Source: CAYPTY01 sp965659005 (GTDB lineage Bacteria > Bacteroidota > Rhodothermia > Balneolales > Balneolaceae). Taken from it: a stretch of 34,605 nt of DNA. The notes below the pieces were generated by a model. The model was not told the DNA's origin and made no database searches. It worked only from the letters and a program-made list of their open reading frames with translations. A program made the position numbers and the translations under genes. Each line of letters starts with the position of its first letter. Position 1 is the first letter of the stretch. The DNA lies in assembly GCA_965659005.1 (NCBI GenBank), contig CBFHVG010000007.1, positions 1-34,605 on the forward strand, in the 5' to 3' direction. Of this stretch, positions 24,728-33,051 are shown piece by piece.

Positions 24728-26131
24728 TCAGAACGTATCCACTTTAGCCGAAGCTGATTCTACAAGAGCCTTTGCCTGTTCCATATTATCTGCCTCAGAA
24801 TAGATTCGTAAAACAGGTTCTGTTCCCGACGGACGAACGAGTAACCATGATCCATCTTCCATAATATGTTTAATACCATCAGTAAACTGCCATTCAACTA
24901 CATTTTTTCCTGCAATTGAAGTGAAGTCTTTATTTCTGCAGTACTCCATCATAGCGTTCTTTTTGGCATCTGAAGTATGAAGGTCGTTTCTGTACTGATA
25001 GTGTGGTCCAAATTCATCAAAAAGGTCTTGAACAAGTTTTGATAGAGGTTTTCCGGATTTCACCATCATTTCAGCTATCAGTAAGCCAATGTAAATCCCA
25101 TCTCTTTCAGGAATATGTCCTTTCACGGCTAGTCCACCTGATTCTTCACCACCAACAAGTACATCTCCTGTTATGATCTTTTCAGCTACGTATTTGAAGC
25201 CAATTGGGGTGGTGTCAATCTCAAGTCCATATTTCTCAGCTTGCTTATTCAGCATGTTAGTAGTTGAGAAAGTTTTGATAATGGAACCACTCATACCTTT
25301 TTCCTGACTTTGATATTTCACCAGAAGCGAAAGGATTTTATGAGAATCAACAAAGTCCCCATTTTCATCATACATACCAATACGATCTGCATCACCATCA
25401 TTGGCAAGGCCGATAGCACAACCATGATCAGTAATAAATTCGGAGAGTTCTTTTAGATTTTTCTCAATTGGTTCAGGGGCCTGACCATGGAAACCCGGGT
25501 TAAATTCAGAATGTAACTCGAGAGTTTGCTCTGGTAATAGTCTCTTAATTACTCCCTGACCGGCACCATACATTGAATCGTGAGCAATTTTAATTCCACT
25601 GTCATTCAGAGCTTTAATATCGATGCGCTCAGCAAGTACATCAATAAATTGATCAGTCAGGTTAATTTCGCGTATTAGACCCTCATGTTTGTAGGTTTCA
25701 AAAGAACCTACTTTAAGATTCTCATCGAATTGGTCATATCTGCTTTCAACGGATGCAATCTGTGCAGGTGTTGCCGGACCACCAAATGGAGCTTTAATTT
25801 TAAACCCATTATAAGCAGGTGGATTATGGCTGGCAGTGATCACTATACCAACTGCATCGTATTCGAGCGCTGCCCATGAGACAGCAGGTGTTGGACAAAT
25901 AGCATCAGCAAAACGAACAGGTACGTCCATTGCTGCAAAAATAGAAGCAACGTGCTCTGAGAACTCACGCCCAAGAAATCGGGCATCATGGCCTATTACT
26001 ACTCCATTTTCAGAAATTTTTTCTTCAATAATCCAGCGCGCAGTTGCTTGAGTAACAATGCTCAGGTTATCAAAAGTGTAATCTTTTCCGATGATAGCTC
26101 TCCAGCCATCTGTACCAAATTTAATGCTCAT
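24728..26131 (-). CDS. Phosphoglucomutase/phosphomannomutase family protein
   Basis: An α-D-phosphohexomutase of 467 residues. Visible are the phosphoserine loop ITASHNPPAYNGFK (Ser101), the Mg-binding DGDADR (245-250), the sugar-binding GGEESGG (~327-333), and the phosphate-binding RPSGTEP near residue 438 in the C-terminal domain. The family interconverts hexose-1- and 6-phosphates. The sequence does not separate glucose, mannose or glucosamine substrates, and no sugar-nucleotide genes flank it. The length suits the bacterial PgmB/ManB-like group and is shorter than PgmA (~545). Confidence 0.93.
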   Translation of the reverse strand: MSIKFGTDGWRAIIGKDYTFDNLSIVTQATARWIIEEKISENGVVIGHDARFLGREFSEHVASIFAAMDVPVRFADAICPTPAVSWAALEYDAVGIVITASHNPPAYNGFKIKAPFGGPATPAQIASVESRYDQFDENLKVGSFETYKHEGLIREINLTDQFIDVLAERIDIKALNDSGIKIAHDSMYGAGQGVIKRLLPEQTLELHSEFNPGFHGQAPEPIEKNLKELSEFITDHGCAIGLANDGDADRIGMYDENGDFVDSHKILSLLVKYQSQEKGMSGSIIKTFSTTNMLNKQAEKYGLEIDTTPIGFKYVAEKIITGDVLVGGEESGGLAVKGHIPERDGIYIGLLIAEMMVKSGKPLSKLVQDLFDEFGPHYQYRNDLHTSDAKKNAMMEYCRNKDFTSIAGKNVVEWQFTDGIKHIMEDGSWLLVRPSGTEPVLRIYSEADNMEQAKALVESASAKVDTF

Positions 26132-26280
26132 GATAGGATCTAAAAATTTTATTGATAATGGGCAAAATTAGGGCTTTAGGAACTCATATTCTAATCAAGT
26201 AAATGTTATGTATTTAGCAACCAAACATCTCTGCATCATTTCATATATTATTAGCTGTTAATTGAAGAGCAGGAATATAT

Positions 26281-26928
26281 TTGGAAGACCGATTATTTAG
26301 CCGAAGACGGGCAAAACTTGTTGAAGAGATCAGAGCAAAGGGCATTAAAGACCCCCAGGTTCTGGAGGCTATTGGTAAAATTCCAAGACACAGTCTTATA
26401 GTCACTGCTTTGCATAATCGTGCTTACGAAGATACAGCACTTCCAATTGGTCTGGGCCAGACCATATCGCAACCCTATACAGTAGCAGCTCAATCTGAAA
26501 TGCTGGCTGTAAAAAAAGGCGAGAAAATTCTTGAGATAGGAACCGGTTCAGGATATCAGGCTATGGTATTATGTGAACTGGGCGCTAAGCTTTACAGTGT
26601 TGAGCGACATCAGAAACTTTATGAACGCGCTAAAGAAGCACTTAGAAAGAATGGGTATAAAGCGATGCTTAAACAGGGCGATGGTACTTTAGGATGGACT
26701 GCTTATGCACCATACGATGGTATTATTGTTACAGCTGGTGCACCAGTTGTTCCGGATGATCTTGTTCAGCAATTAAATGTTGGTGGTCGTCTGGTAATCC
26801 CAGTTGGGGATAATAAAAAGCAGACCATGTTAAGAATTACCCGAGTGTCTGATGATGAATTTAAGCAGGAAGAATTTGATAACTTTAAATTTGTCCCGCT
26901 GATCGGAGAAAAAGGCTGGGGCGGTTAA
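26281..26928 (+). CDS. pcm: Protein-L-isoaspartate O-methyltransferase
   Basis: It repairs aged proteins by methylating isoaspartate with SAM. The 215 residues contain the substrate loop LPIGLGQTISQPYTVA (55-70) and the SAM-binding ILEIGTGSGYQAMVL (83-97), then the late YDGIIVTAGAP motif. The start is TTG at 26281, with GAGCAGGAA as a ribosome site eight bases upstream; no ATG precedes the conserved region. The 149-base interval from the divergent phosphohexomutase gene should contain both promoters. It precedes the DUF368 gene by 23 bases. Confidence 0.96.
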   Translation: MEDRLFSRRRAKLVEEIRAKGIKDPQVLEAIGKIPRHSLIVTALHNRAYEDTALPIGLGQTISQPYTVAAQSEMLAVKKGEKILEIGTGSGYQAMVLCELGAKLYSVERHQKLYERAKEALRKNGYKAMLKQGDGTLGWTAYAPYDGIIVTAGAPVVPDDLVQQLNVGGRLVIPVGDNKKQTMLRITRVSDDEFKQEEFDNFKFVPLIGEKGWGG

Positions 26929-26951
26929 TCTAAATCATAGTATCTGAGAAA

Positions 26952-28094
26952 TTGGAAAATCTGGGATCGAATCAAAGAGACACTACTAAGAATGGGGAAT
27001 GGCCTATTCTTTTTCTGAAAGGCTTTATTATGGGCTCTGCTGACATTGTACCTGGTGTTAGCGGAGGAACAATGGCTTTGATTCTCGAGATCTATGAACG
27101 TTTTATCAATGCCATCAAAAGTGTAAACGTTAAATTTTTAAAGTATGTCTTCACCTTCAGGTTAAAAGATGCCATAGAACAGATTCATTATCGTTTCCTG
27201 ATTTTTTTAATGGCAGGTATTTTTACAGCTATCTTTTTCTTTACAAAGGTAGTGCCTCTTCAGGTTTACATGTTCACAAACCCAGAAATTGTTTATGGAT
27301 TGTTTTTTGGGCTCATTTTAGGTTCAATCTATATCCTCTACAAGACGCTTGAAAAGCATACCTGGATAGAATTGCTGTTCACTGTAATTGGGGCTGGAAT
27401 TGGGTTTTGGATTGTGAACCTGGTGCCAACAGACACCCCTGAACACCCGATTTTTATATTTATGAGTGGTATGGTTGCGATTTGTGCTATGGTATTACCA
27501 GGAATTTCTGGTTCATACATTCTATTGATTCTAAGGAAGTATGAGTTTGTTCTAAGTCAGATTGGTAAACTTGGGACTTCTGAAACTTTAGATGGTATTC
27601 TGACATTACTTCCATTTATCCTTGGAGCCTTAGTTGGTCTGGCAGCGTTCTCTCGTTTCTTATCCTGGTTACTAAATAGATATCATTCTAAAACCCTTGG
27701 CATCTTAATTGGTTTCCTTATTGGGTCGCTATTTGTTATCTGGCCATTTCAAAACCGCAGTTTTGTTGAACAAGTGAGAGAAACAGAAGTTTTAAGCTAT
27801 TCCGATGAAAGAGTTCAGGAGCTACTTACAAATGGCGGAAATGAGAACTTGCCTGAATTTGAACGACTGGGAGCGATTCTTAATGAAGATGCCCAGGAAA
27901 ATGAACCCAAAATGGTTGAGGTTCAAACGGTAAAGAAAAAGCTCATTAAATCAGATCCGTTTATACCTTATATAACAAAAAATGACCCTTCTCAAGTGGA
28001 AGGGAGCACAATCCCTGTGAGCGAAGGATTTGTAGCCATCTTTATTGGAACCTTTTTGGTTATGGGTATAGAGCAGCTTCGGAAGAAAAAGTAA
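26952..28094 (+). CDS. DUF368 (PopT-like) membrane protein
   Basis: A polytopic membrane protein of 380 residues with the DUF368 signature FIMGSADIVPGVSGGTMAL (25-43) and a second related hairpin (ICAMVLPGISGSY, ~175-187), the repeated re-entrant motif of this family. Around eight to ten hydrophobic helices follow the amphipathic N-terminus. A polar insert of ~70 residues (~275-345, rich in Glu) precedes the last helix. The family was recently reported to return undecaprenyl phosphate across the membrane (PopT), which would support envelope glycan synthesis. The start is TTG 26952. pcm upstream is close enough for one transcript. Confidence 0.88.
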   Translation: MENLGSNQRDTTKNGEWPILFLKGFIMGSADIVPGVSGGTMALILEIYERFINAIKSVNVKFLKYVFTFRLKDAIEQIHYRFLIFLMAGIFTAIFFFTKVVPLQVYMFTNPEIVYGLFFGLILGSIYILYKTLEKHTWIELLFTVIGAGIGFWIVNLVPTDTPEHPIFIFMSGMVAICAMVLPGISGSYILLILRKYEFVLSQIGKLGTSETLDGILTLLPFILGALVGLAAFSRFLSWLLNRYHSKTLGILIGFLIGSLFVIWPFQNRSFVEQVRETEVLSYSDERVQELLTNGGNENLPEFERLGAILNEDAQENEPKMVEVQTVKKKLIKSDPFIPYITKNDPSQVEGSTIPVSEGFVAIFIGTFLVMGIEQLRKKK

Positions 28095-28155
28095 ATTCAT
28101 AAAATATTTACGAAATTTGATCATCTTCTAAATGCATCCAACTCTGAATTAAACC

Positions 28156-28163
28156 AGGAGGTG
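28156..28163 (+). promoter_or_regulatory. Strong Shine-Dalgarno site before the universal stress gene
   Basis: AGGAGGTG is a near-perfect anti-16S match four bases before the ATG at 28168. Most genes in this window have only weak sites, so it marks an efficiently translated gene and fixes the start. Confidence 0.75.
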
Positions 28164-28167
28164 CATC

Positions 28168-29187
28168 ATGAAAATCAAAAAAGTACTTGTTCCTACCGAC
28201 TTTTCGGAGAATTCGCTTGCTGCTTTGAAATTTGCCAATCACTTCATCGATCATTATGGTAGCTGCATTGACTTGATCCATGTTGTGCCATTTGGTAAGT
28301 ATTTTGTTGACAGCTTCGAGAAACTTGGACTTCCACTGGATATGGATAGTGACGTATATCCAAAGGTGATGAGTGAAGCCCACGATGAACTCGAACGTAT
28401 TGCAAGTGAGCATATCCGTCGCGAATACAGAGGACATATGCATGCATGTGTTGATCGCAAAATATGGCAAGCCGTCTGCGATTATGCTAATCGAGGAGAC
28501 TATGACCTGATTCTAATGAGTAATAAAGGTGCTCATGAATCTGATTTTCTACGAGGCGGTATAGCTGAAAAAGTTATCAGACATTCTAAAGTTCCTGTAT
28601 TAACAGTTGATCAGTCTGCACATGAAACAGGATTCACAAATATTATGGTACCTGTTGATCTATCAGATCTTTCATTCAGCGCCATTCCAATCGCCTTTGA
28701 ATTAGCGCGATACTTTGGAGCAAAAATGACCTTCTTCCACACTGTTGAGATGTACGCATCAGATATAGATGGAGTAGCTTTTGCAGGTCCGTATACAACC
28801 ACTGATGCGGCATATGGAACACTAATGAATAGAATGGATTCTTATTTTGCTGAGCACGAGAATCTAAATTTATTCCTCAAAAGAACAGGTGTGAAATTCG
28901 AGGATCATCTGGTATGGAGCGATGGCACTGATTCCTACACTATTCCTGTCACAACAGCTGTTGTTCAAGGAATATCTGCCCACTTCGAAATCACTGAATA
29001 TGCTAACGAAAATGCTGATCTCCTTGTGATGACTACACACGGTAGAACCGGTTTAGCAAAACTATTCCTGGGATCAACTGCAGGGCAGGTGGTTCAGCAT
29101 ACTGAAATTCCGGTCTTAACGATTAAACCGGAATCTATGCATAACCAAGTGACTAACGAGAACCACGAAGAAGAGCACGCTCAGTAA
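28168..29187 (+). CDS. Tandem-domain universal stress protein
   Basis: A 339-residue protein with two UspA domains: residues ~1-150 (KKVLVPTDFSENSLAALKFA at the start, KVPVLTV at the end) and ~157-325 (MVPVDLSDLSFSA to IPVLTIKP). The second domain keeps the ATP-binding THGRTG…LGST pattern. The first has SNKGAHESDFLRGG and lacks the Gly-Ser/Thr end, so only one domain may bind ATP. The tail (NENHEEEHAQ) is charged and His-containing. Cytoplasmic stress role, partner unknown. The 3' end overlaps the convergent LolA-like gene by 35 bases. Confidence 0.93.
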   Translation: MKIKKVLVPTDFSENSLAALKFANHFIDHYGSCIDLIHVVPFGKYFVDSFEKLGLPLDMDSDVYPKVMSEAHDELERIASEHIRREYRGHMHACVDRKIWQAVCDYANRGDYDLILMSNKGAHESDFLRGGIAEKVIRHSKVPVLTVDQSAHETGFTNIMVPVDLSDLSFSAIPIAFELARYFGAKMTFFHTVEMYASDIDGVAFAGPYTTTDAAYGTLMNRMDSYFAEHENLNLFLKRTGVKFEDHLVWSDGTDSYTIPVTTAVVQGISAHFEITEYANENADLLVMTTHGRTGLAKLFLGSTAGQVVQHTEIPVLTIKPESMHNQVTNENHEEEHAQ

Positions 29188-29920
29188 AGCGCCAGCTTGG
29201 TATTTCTTCATTGATTTTACGGTTCGACCATGAAAGTTCGGTTTTACGACCGGACTTCAGGTCGAACATAATCATGTTGTTCGACCTCCAGATACCATCT
29301 TCAACCTCGATATGATCGGATGCTTCTAATCTCTTAATCATATCATCACGATCATTGAAATACTCTGCCTTCTCCAGGATATAAGTATCCGTATTTACAT
29401 AGAATATCTGGTAAGCGTATTTACTTTCTTCACTTTTAGTAGCACGAATGGTTGCCATATTACCTTCTTCTGAAACTAGCTCAAATTCGAAATCATCAGG
29501 GTTTTGATCGCCCAGGTCTTCATAGGTGAAATCAGAACCCATGAAGCGATCACCTTTTTGAGAAGCTGTAATAGTCTGGATTTTACCCAGGGCAGGCAGG
29601 TATAACTTCTGAACCTCATCTTTACCTTCAGTAAGGGTAAGGAAACCTGTTCCGGCTACATTCCCCGGTTTTTCAAAGAAAAGAAGGCTTCTCTCGATAT
29701 CGCCTTCTGTGAAATTATAGGAAGTGATTTCACGGGTACGTGTTCTACCCTTGGCATCGAATATCACCATTTTCATGGAAGTAGTTTCATAAGCAATCTG
29801 ATTGCGTCTGGTATCCACTTCTTCGAATAGTTCTCGTCCGCGGTCATTTTGGGCGTTTATGAACGTTGATAAGGAGAAAATAATAGCTAATGCTAGTAGA
29901 GGCTTTACAGCGGTTTTCAA
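29153..29920 (-). CDS. LolA-like outer-membrane lipoprotein-sorting family protein
   Basis: A 255-residue exported protein: signal peptide MKTAVKPLLALAIIFSLSTF ending at INAQ (~24), then a β-rich LolA-like fold. Its family (COG2834, 'outer membrane lipoprotein-sorting protein') is recognised from MVIFDAKGRTRTREI, LLFFEKPGNVAGTGFLTL, KLYLPALGKIQTI and GSDFTYEDLG. The family often accompanies an RND-type exporter, but none is present here. The start is TTG at 29920. The last 35 bases overlap the end of the universal stress gene on the other strand. Confidence 0.88.
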   Translation of the reverse strand: MKTAVKPLLALAIIFSLSTFINAQNDRGRELFEEVDTRRNQIAYETTSMKMVIFDAKGRTRTREITSYNFTEGDIERSLLFFEKPGNVAGTGFLTLTEGKDEVQKLYLPALGKIQTITASQKGDRFMGSDFTYEDLGDQNPDDFEFELVSEEGNMATIRATKSEESKYAYQIFYVNTDTYILEKAEYFNDRDDMIKRLEASDHIEVEDGIWRSNNMIMFDLKSGRKTELSWSNRKINEEIPSWRFTERALLRGSR

Positions 29921-30028
29921 TAGAGTCTTAGTAATTGATTGTTAGTTATTTGGGTAAACGCATTTTTAGGTTAATTCAGTTCACTTATTAAGAATTACTA
30001 TTTACAATTAACCAATAACTAAATATGA

Positions 30029-30057
30029 TTGATAAGATTTAAGGATTAGCGTAACTT
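30029..30057 (+). promoter_or_regulatory. Candidate promoter for the tRNA gene
   Basis: TTGATA (30029-30034) and TAACTT (30052-30057) are 17 bases apart. The -35 matches 5 of 6 consensus bases and the -10 only 3 of 6. Transcription would begin about ten bases before the tRNA. Confidence 0.35.
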
Positions 30058-30073
30058 CATGCCCTTCGAAAAA

Positions 30074-30147
30074 GGGCCCATAGCTCAGTTGGTTAGAGCA
30101 GTCGACTCATAATCGATTGGTCGGGGGTTCAAGTCCCTCTGGGCCCA
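30074..30147 (+). tRNA. tRNA with CAU anticodon, best read as tRNA-Ile2 (lysidine-modified)
   Basis: A full cloverleaf: acceptor GGGCCCA / TGGGCCC, D arm GCTC…GAGC, anticodon stem GTCGA / TCGAT with loop CTCATAA (anticodon CAT, 30108-30110), T arm GGGGG TTCAAGT CCCTC, discriminator A at 30147, no encoded CCA. A CAU anticodon can be elongator Met, initiator Met or Ile2. The acceptor has a paired first base, unlike initiators. Its C4-G69, C5-G68 and C6-G67 pairs match the identity elements known for TilS, and the TTGGTC variable region resembles E. coli ileX. Elongator Met remains possible. Confidence 0.93.
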
Positions 30148-30155
30148 CTTATTTT

Positions 30156-30189
30156 AACCCATCTCGATTCATTCTGGATGGGTTTTTTT
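30156..30189 (+). terminator. Intrinsic terminator after the tRNA
   Basis: AACCCATC (30156-30163) pairs with GATGGGTT (30177-30184) and is followed by a T-run to 30189. The hairpin begins nine bases after the tRNA. Confidence 0.9.
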
Positions 30190-30222
30190 GTTTCCAAAAA
30201 GGGATGTGCTAGATTTATATCA

Positions 30223-30699
30223 ATGTTGAGGTCAAAGTATTTAAAAATTGTCATTTCAGTTATAGTCTGCGTGGTTGTTGGTGGCCTTTCAGGTTACCTG
30301 ACATCCGGCTCTATCAGCACCTGGTATATCGACTTGAATAAGCCGGTCTTTAATCCTCCAAACTGGATTTTTGGCCCAGTGTGGACGACCTTGTATACTC
30401 TTATGGGTATTTCGGCAGGGATTATCTGGCATCAGGGTATTGAGAGGAAAGAGGTTAAAAGGGCACTTATCGTTTTTGGAGTCCACTTATTCCTGAACTT
30501 CATGTGGTCTATTCTGTTTTTTGGGCTTCAGCAACCACTCATAGCTTTCGTTGAGATCCTCATACTGCTCGGTTTCATTGGATACTTTTCGATGCTCTTT
30601 TATCGAATTAAACCAGCAACAGCATTCCTCCAGATTCCATATATGCTATGGGTTTCATTTGCCACTTTGCTAAATGGTTCCATTGCATGGTTAAACTAA
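30223..30699 (+). CDS. tspO: TspO/MBR-family tryptophan-rich sensory protein
   Basis: A 158-residue protein with five transmembrane helices. Family signs are LNKPVFNPPNWIFGPVWTTL (~35-54), LNFMWSILFFGLQ and LWVSFATLLNGSIAWLN, with the expected high Trp content. TspO proteins bind porphyrins and related ligands and take part in stress responses. The frame also opens at ATG 30178, but that start lies inside the tRNA terminator hairpin, so ATG 30223 is chosen. It has no apparent operon partners. Confidence 0.93.
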   Translation: MLRSKYLKIVISVIVCVVVGGLSGYLTSGSISTWYIDLNKPVFNPPNWIFGPVWTTLYTLMGISAGIIWHQGIERKEVKRALIVFGVHLFLNFMWSILFFGLQQPLIAFVEILILLGFIGYFSMLFYRIKPATAFLQIPYMLWVSFATLLNGSIAWLN

Positions 30700-30732
30700 G
30701 GAAGGTTGCTTGCTACCGAGCAAATCTCTTTA

Positions 30733-30764
30733 GATGGTTCCGAAGGTATACCTTCGGAACTATC
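30733..30764. repeat. 32-nt inverted repeat with 24-nt perfect palindrome
   Basis: GTTCCGAAGG (30737-30746) and CCTTCGGAAC (30751-30760) surround TATA, so 30737-30760 is a perfect palindrome. Four more pairs (GATG/TATC, one G-T) extend it outward. It lies between convergent tspO and a dihydroorotate-dehydrogenase-like remnant, so it could end transcripts, but neither strand has a U-run right after it. Confidence 0.8.
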
Positions 30765-30776
30765 AAAAAGTCCCCA

Positions 30777-31124
30777 TTACCACCAAAGTGTACCTGTCGG
30801 ATCCTGCTTTACTGATTTCAGTACTTTCATGTAATTAGCTCTTTCGAAGGCAGTAGGATCTTTGATATTTTTCTGACTCATTGCGCCCTGCATTTGTTCG
30901 ACTGAATCATATTCATGTTCCTCCATCCATTCAATGAGTTCCTTTTCAACTCCCTGAATACGATTGATCCCATGTTTTAAAAGTTCAGCAGCCATCATGG
31001 TAACCCGGGCACCGGCCAGTAATCCTTTAACCACATCGCGTCCGGTATGAACGCCTCCGGTTATAGCCATATCAGCATCAACTCGTCCGAAGAGGATTGC
31101 CGTCCATGGTTTTGATTGTAGGCT
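30777..31124 (-). pseudogene. C-terminal remnant of a dihydroorotate dehydrogenase-like protein
   Basis: The minus frame is open from 31124, just after an in-frame TGA, to the stop at 30777. It encodes SKPWTAILFGRVDADMAITGGVHTG and DVVKGLLAGARVTMMAAELL, the FMN-phosphate-binding end of a dihydroorotate-dehydrogenase/PreA-type barrel. The family-specific end (WMEEHEYDSVEQMQGAMSQK, FERANYMKVLKS) follows. A full protein would be about 330 residues, so roughly the first two-thirds, including the substrate and most FMN contacts, is missing. The internal ATG at 31070 leaves a 97-residue frame that might be read as a gene, but the homology starts 18 codons earlier without a start codon. Confidence 0.78.
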
Positions 31125-31222
31125 TCATAATGCTCCCCTATTTTATTGGTAGAACTTTGGGACATTATTGTATAGCCAGCGATTGTGAAATCTGAATGAA
31201 GTCTTTTAAACCTAGAAAAGCG

Positions 31223-32848
31223 CTATTTCCTGAAATGCTTCGCGTAGTTTACGTTCAGAATATCTAGACGATCAAAATTATGCTGAAGGCGATTCAAAAA
31301 ATCTTCCCAATTTTTATCCTCTTTTGATGACCACAATACCTCGGATAGTGCGATCACTCTGGGAAAAGCCATGTACTCAACCTTTGATCCTGTATGCATG
31401 TATTCCGTCCAAACATTTCCCTGAGCTCCCAGAATATATTTTGCTTCATCTTTTGTCAGAGTATCAGGTACGGGCTCATAATGGTAAACATCTTCCAAAG
31501 GGGTAAAGCCACCAATGGCGATGGGCTCTTTCTCTCTGTCTGCCTGATAGTGATCAAAATAGTTTGTTCCATTTGGAGTCATGATTACATCGTGCTGCAT
31601 TTTAGCAGCTTCAATACCGCCGGCTTCCCCTCTCCAGCTCATCACTGTTGCTTTAGGGGCCAGGCCACCTTCCATGATTTCATCCCAGCCGATGATTTGT
31701 CGGCCGTGATCATTTAGATAAGCTTCGATTCGACCAATAAAATAACTCTGAAGTTCGTGTTCATCTTCCAAACCCTCTCGCTTTATCACATCCTGGGCAA
31801 TTGGACTTTCTTCCCACTGTTTCTTTGGAGCTTCATCGCCTCCAATATGGATGTATTCACTTGGAAATAGCTCCATCACTTCATCCAGTACATCTTCAAG
31901 GAAACCAAAGGTCGCTTCGGATGGGCAGTATATATCGAAAAACACACCCCATGTCGATGCTACATGATATTCCTTATCAAAACATCCGAATTCAGGATAG
32001 GCCGCAAGGGCTGCGCTGGAATGTCCGGGCATTTCGATTTCAGGAATTATAGTGATAGAACGCTCTTGAGCATAAGCAACTATTTCACGGATTTCATCCT
32101 GAGTGTAAAAGCCACCATGTCGGATATCATCATAAAGTCCTGATCCATAATTACCAATCAATGTGGAATCGCGCCATGCACCAATTTCAGTTAGTTTTGG
32201 ATACTTCTTGATTTCAATGCGCCACCCCTGGTCTTCAGTTAGATGCCAGTGGAATCGATTGTATTTGTAGATGGCTAACAGGTCGATATACTTTTTCACG
32301 AACTCGACAGGGAAGAAGTGCCGGGCTACATCCAGGTGCATGCCCCGGTATTCGAAACGAGGGAAATCGTAAATTTCAACAGCAGGTACTATCCAATCAG
32401 TGTTCCTGGGAACTAGTGATGGATCAGTGAATTCAATTTCAGTAGGTAATAGTTGTCGCAGTGTTTGAATACCATAGAAAATCCCTTGGGTTGATCTTGC
32501 TGAAATATGAATTCTTTCTTTATTAACCGATAGTGAATAAGCTTCATCATGGTCATGATTCAGGTTAGATCCAATTTCGAGGAAAATATATGAGGAATCT
32601 GCTTCTACTGAAGTTTCTATGATTTCATAGCCCATCCAGTTACTGCTGAAAAGCAAATCATTCAAATAGGATGCAACTTCTTTTAAAGATGGATCATTTA
32701 CATAAATAGCCAGATCATTATTTATATGAAATTCTTCATTAGTGAATTCCACTGAAACAGGTGCTGGTATAATCTGGTGATGGTCTGATTGCCAGCCGTA
32801 AATGGAATTGGATATAATTAGAAAGAAGAATAGAGTTAGTGTTCTCAT
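31223..32848 (-). CDS. β-N-acetylhexosaminidase, glycoside hydrolase family 20
   Basis: A 541-residue exported enzyme that removes terminal N-acetyl-hexosamine from chitin-oligosaccharides or other glycans. It has a signal peptide (MRTLTLFFFLIISNSIYGWQ), an N-terminal GH20b domain (~25-155), then the barrel: RGMHLDVARHFFP (168-180), HWHLTEDQGWRIEI, EIEMPGHSSAAL, and the catalytic Asp338-Glu339 pair in HIGGDEAPK. The C-terminal WTEYMHTGSKVEYMAFPR closes it. There is no lipobox. It is intact, although remnants flank it on both sides; no sugar-uptake genes adjoin it. Confidence 0.95.
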   Translation of the reverse strand: MRTLTLFFFLIISNSIYGWQSDHHQIIPAPVSVEFTNEEFHINNDLAIYVNDPSLKEVASYLNDLLFSSNWMGYEIIETSVEADSSYIFLEIGSNLNHDHDEAYSLSVNKERIHISARSTQGIFYGIQTLRQLLPTEIEFTDPSLVPRNTDWIVPAVEIYDFPRFEYRGMHLDVARHFFPVEFVKKYIDLLAIYKYNRFHWHLTEDQGWRIEIKKYPKLTEIGAWRDSTLIGNYGSGLYDDIRHGGFYTQDEIREIVAYAQERSITIIPEIEMPGHSSAALAAYPEFGCFDKEYHVASTWGVFFDIYCPSEATFGFLEDVLDEVMELFPSEYIHIGGDEAPKKQWEESPIAQDVIKREGLEDEHELQSYFIGRIEAYLNDHGRQIIGWDEIMEGGLAPKATVMSWRGEAGGIEAAKMQHDVIMTPNGTNYFDHYQADREKEPIAIGGFTPLEDVYHYEPVPDTLTKDEAKYILGAQGNVWTEYMHTGSKVEYMAFPRVIALSEVLWSSKEDKNWEDFLNRLQHNFDRLDILNVNYAKHFRK

Positions 32849-32865
32849 AGTTTATAAATTGGATT

Positions 32866-33051
32866 TTACTCAAACTGAATATCATCGAGGTAAAAAGTAA
32901 CAGGTAATCCCTGGCTGTACACACTCCAGACAAAGCCGGTCTTAATCTGGCTCATATCTTTGCCGGTCAGATCAACGGAATACTGTTTCCATTCCTTTGT
33001 AAGTTTAATACCTGCTGCTGATGTGATGGAAGAGTCAACGTTATTTTGAGG
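32866..33051 (-). pseudogene. C-terminal fragment of a carbohydrate-binding β-sandwich domain
   Basis: The minus frame ending in TAA at 32868-32866 encodes about 61 residues with no start: PQNNVDSSITSAAGIKLTKE then WKQYSVDLTGKDMSQIKTGF and a final VTFYLDDIQFE. The pattern WKQYSVDL…KTGF…TFYLDDIQFE is the end of the jelly-roll carbohydrate-binding domains found at the C-terminus of secreted glycoside hydrolases. The upstream part is gone; the frame stays open only to 33090. The stop lies just 17 bases before the GH20 start. I infer a deletion joining this tail to unrelated DNA. Confidence 0.62.

Noticed and set aside
2038..26947. Shared 12-mer CATAGTATCTGA after rel (2038) and before the DUF368 gene (26936)
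   Set aside because: Two copies of a 12-mer in non-equivalent positions of an AT-rich window can arise by chance; no further similarity flanks them.
30178..30222. Upstream ATG at 30178 as the tspO start
   Set aside because: It falls inside the tRNA terminator hairpin and adds 15 residues that lack family similarity.
30733..30764. Palindrome as an ordinary intrinsic terminator
   Set aside because: No U-run follows the stem on either strand, unlike the four good terminators found here.
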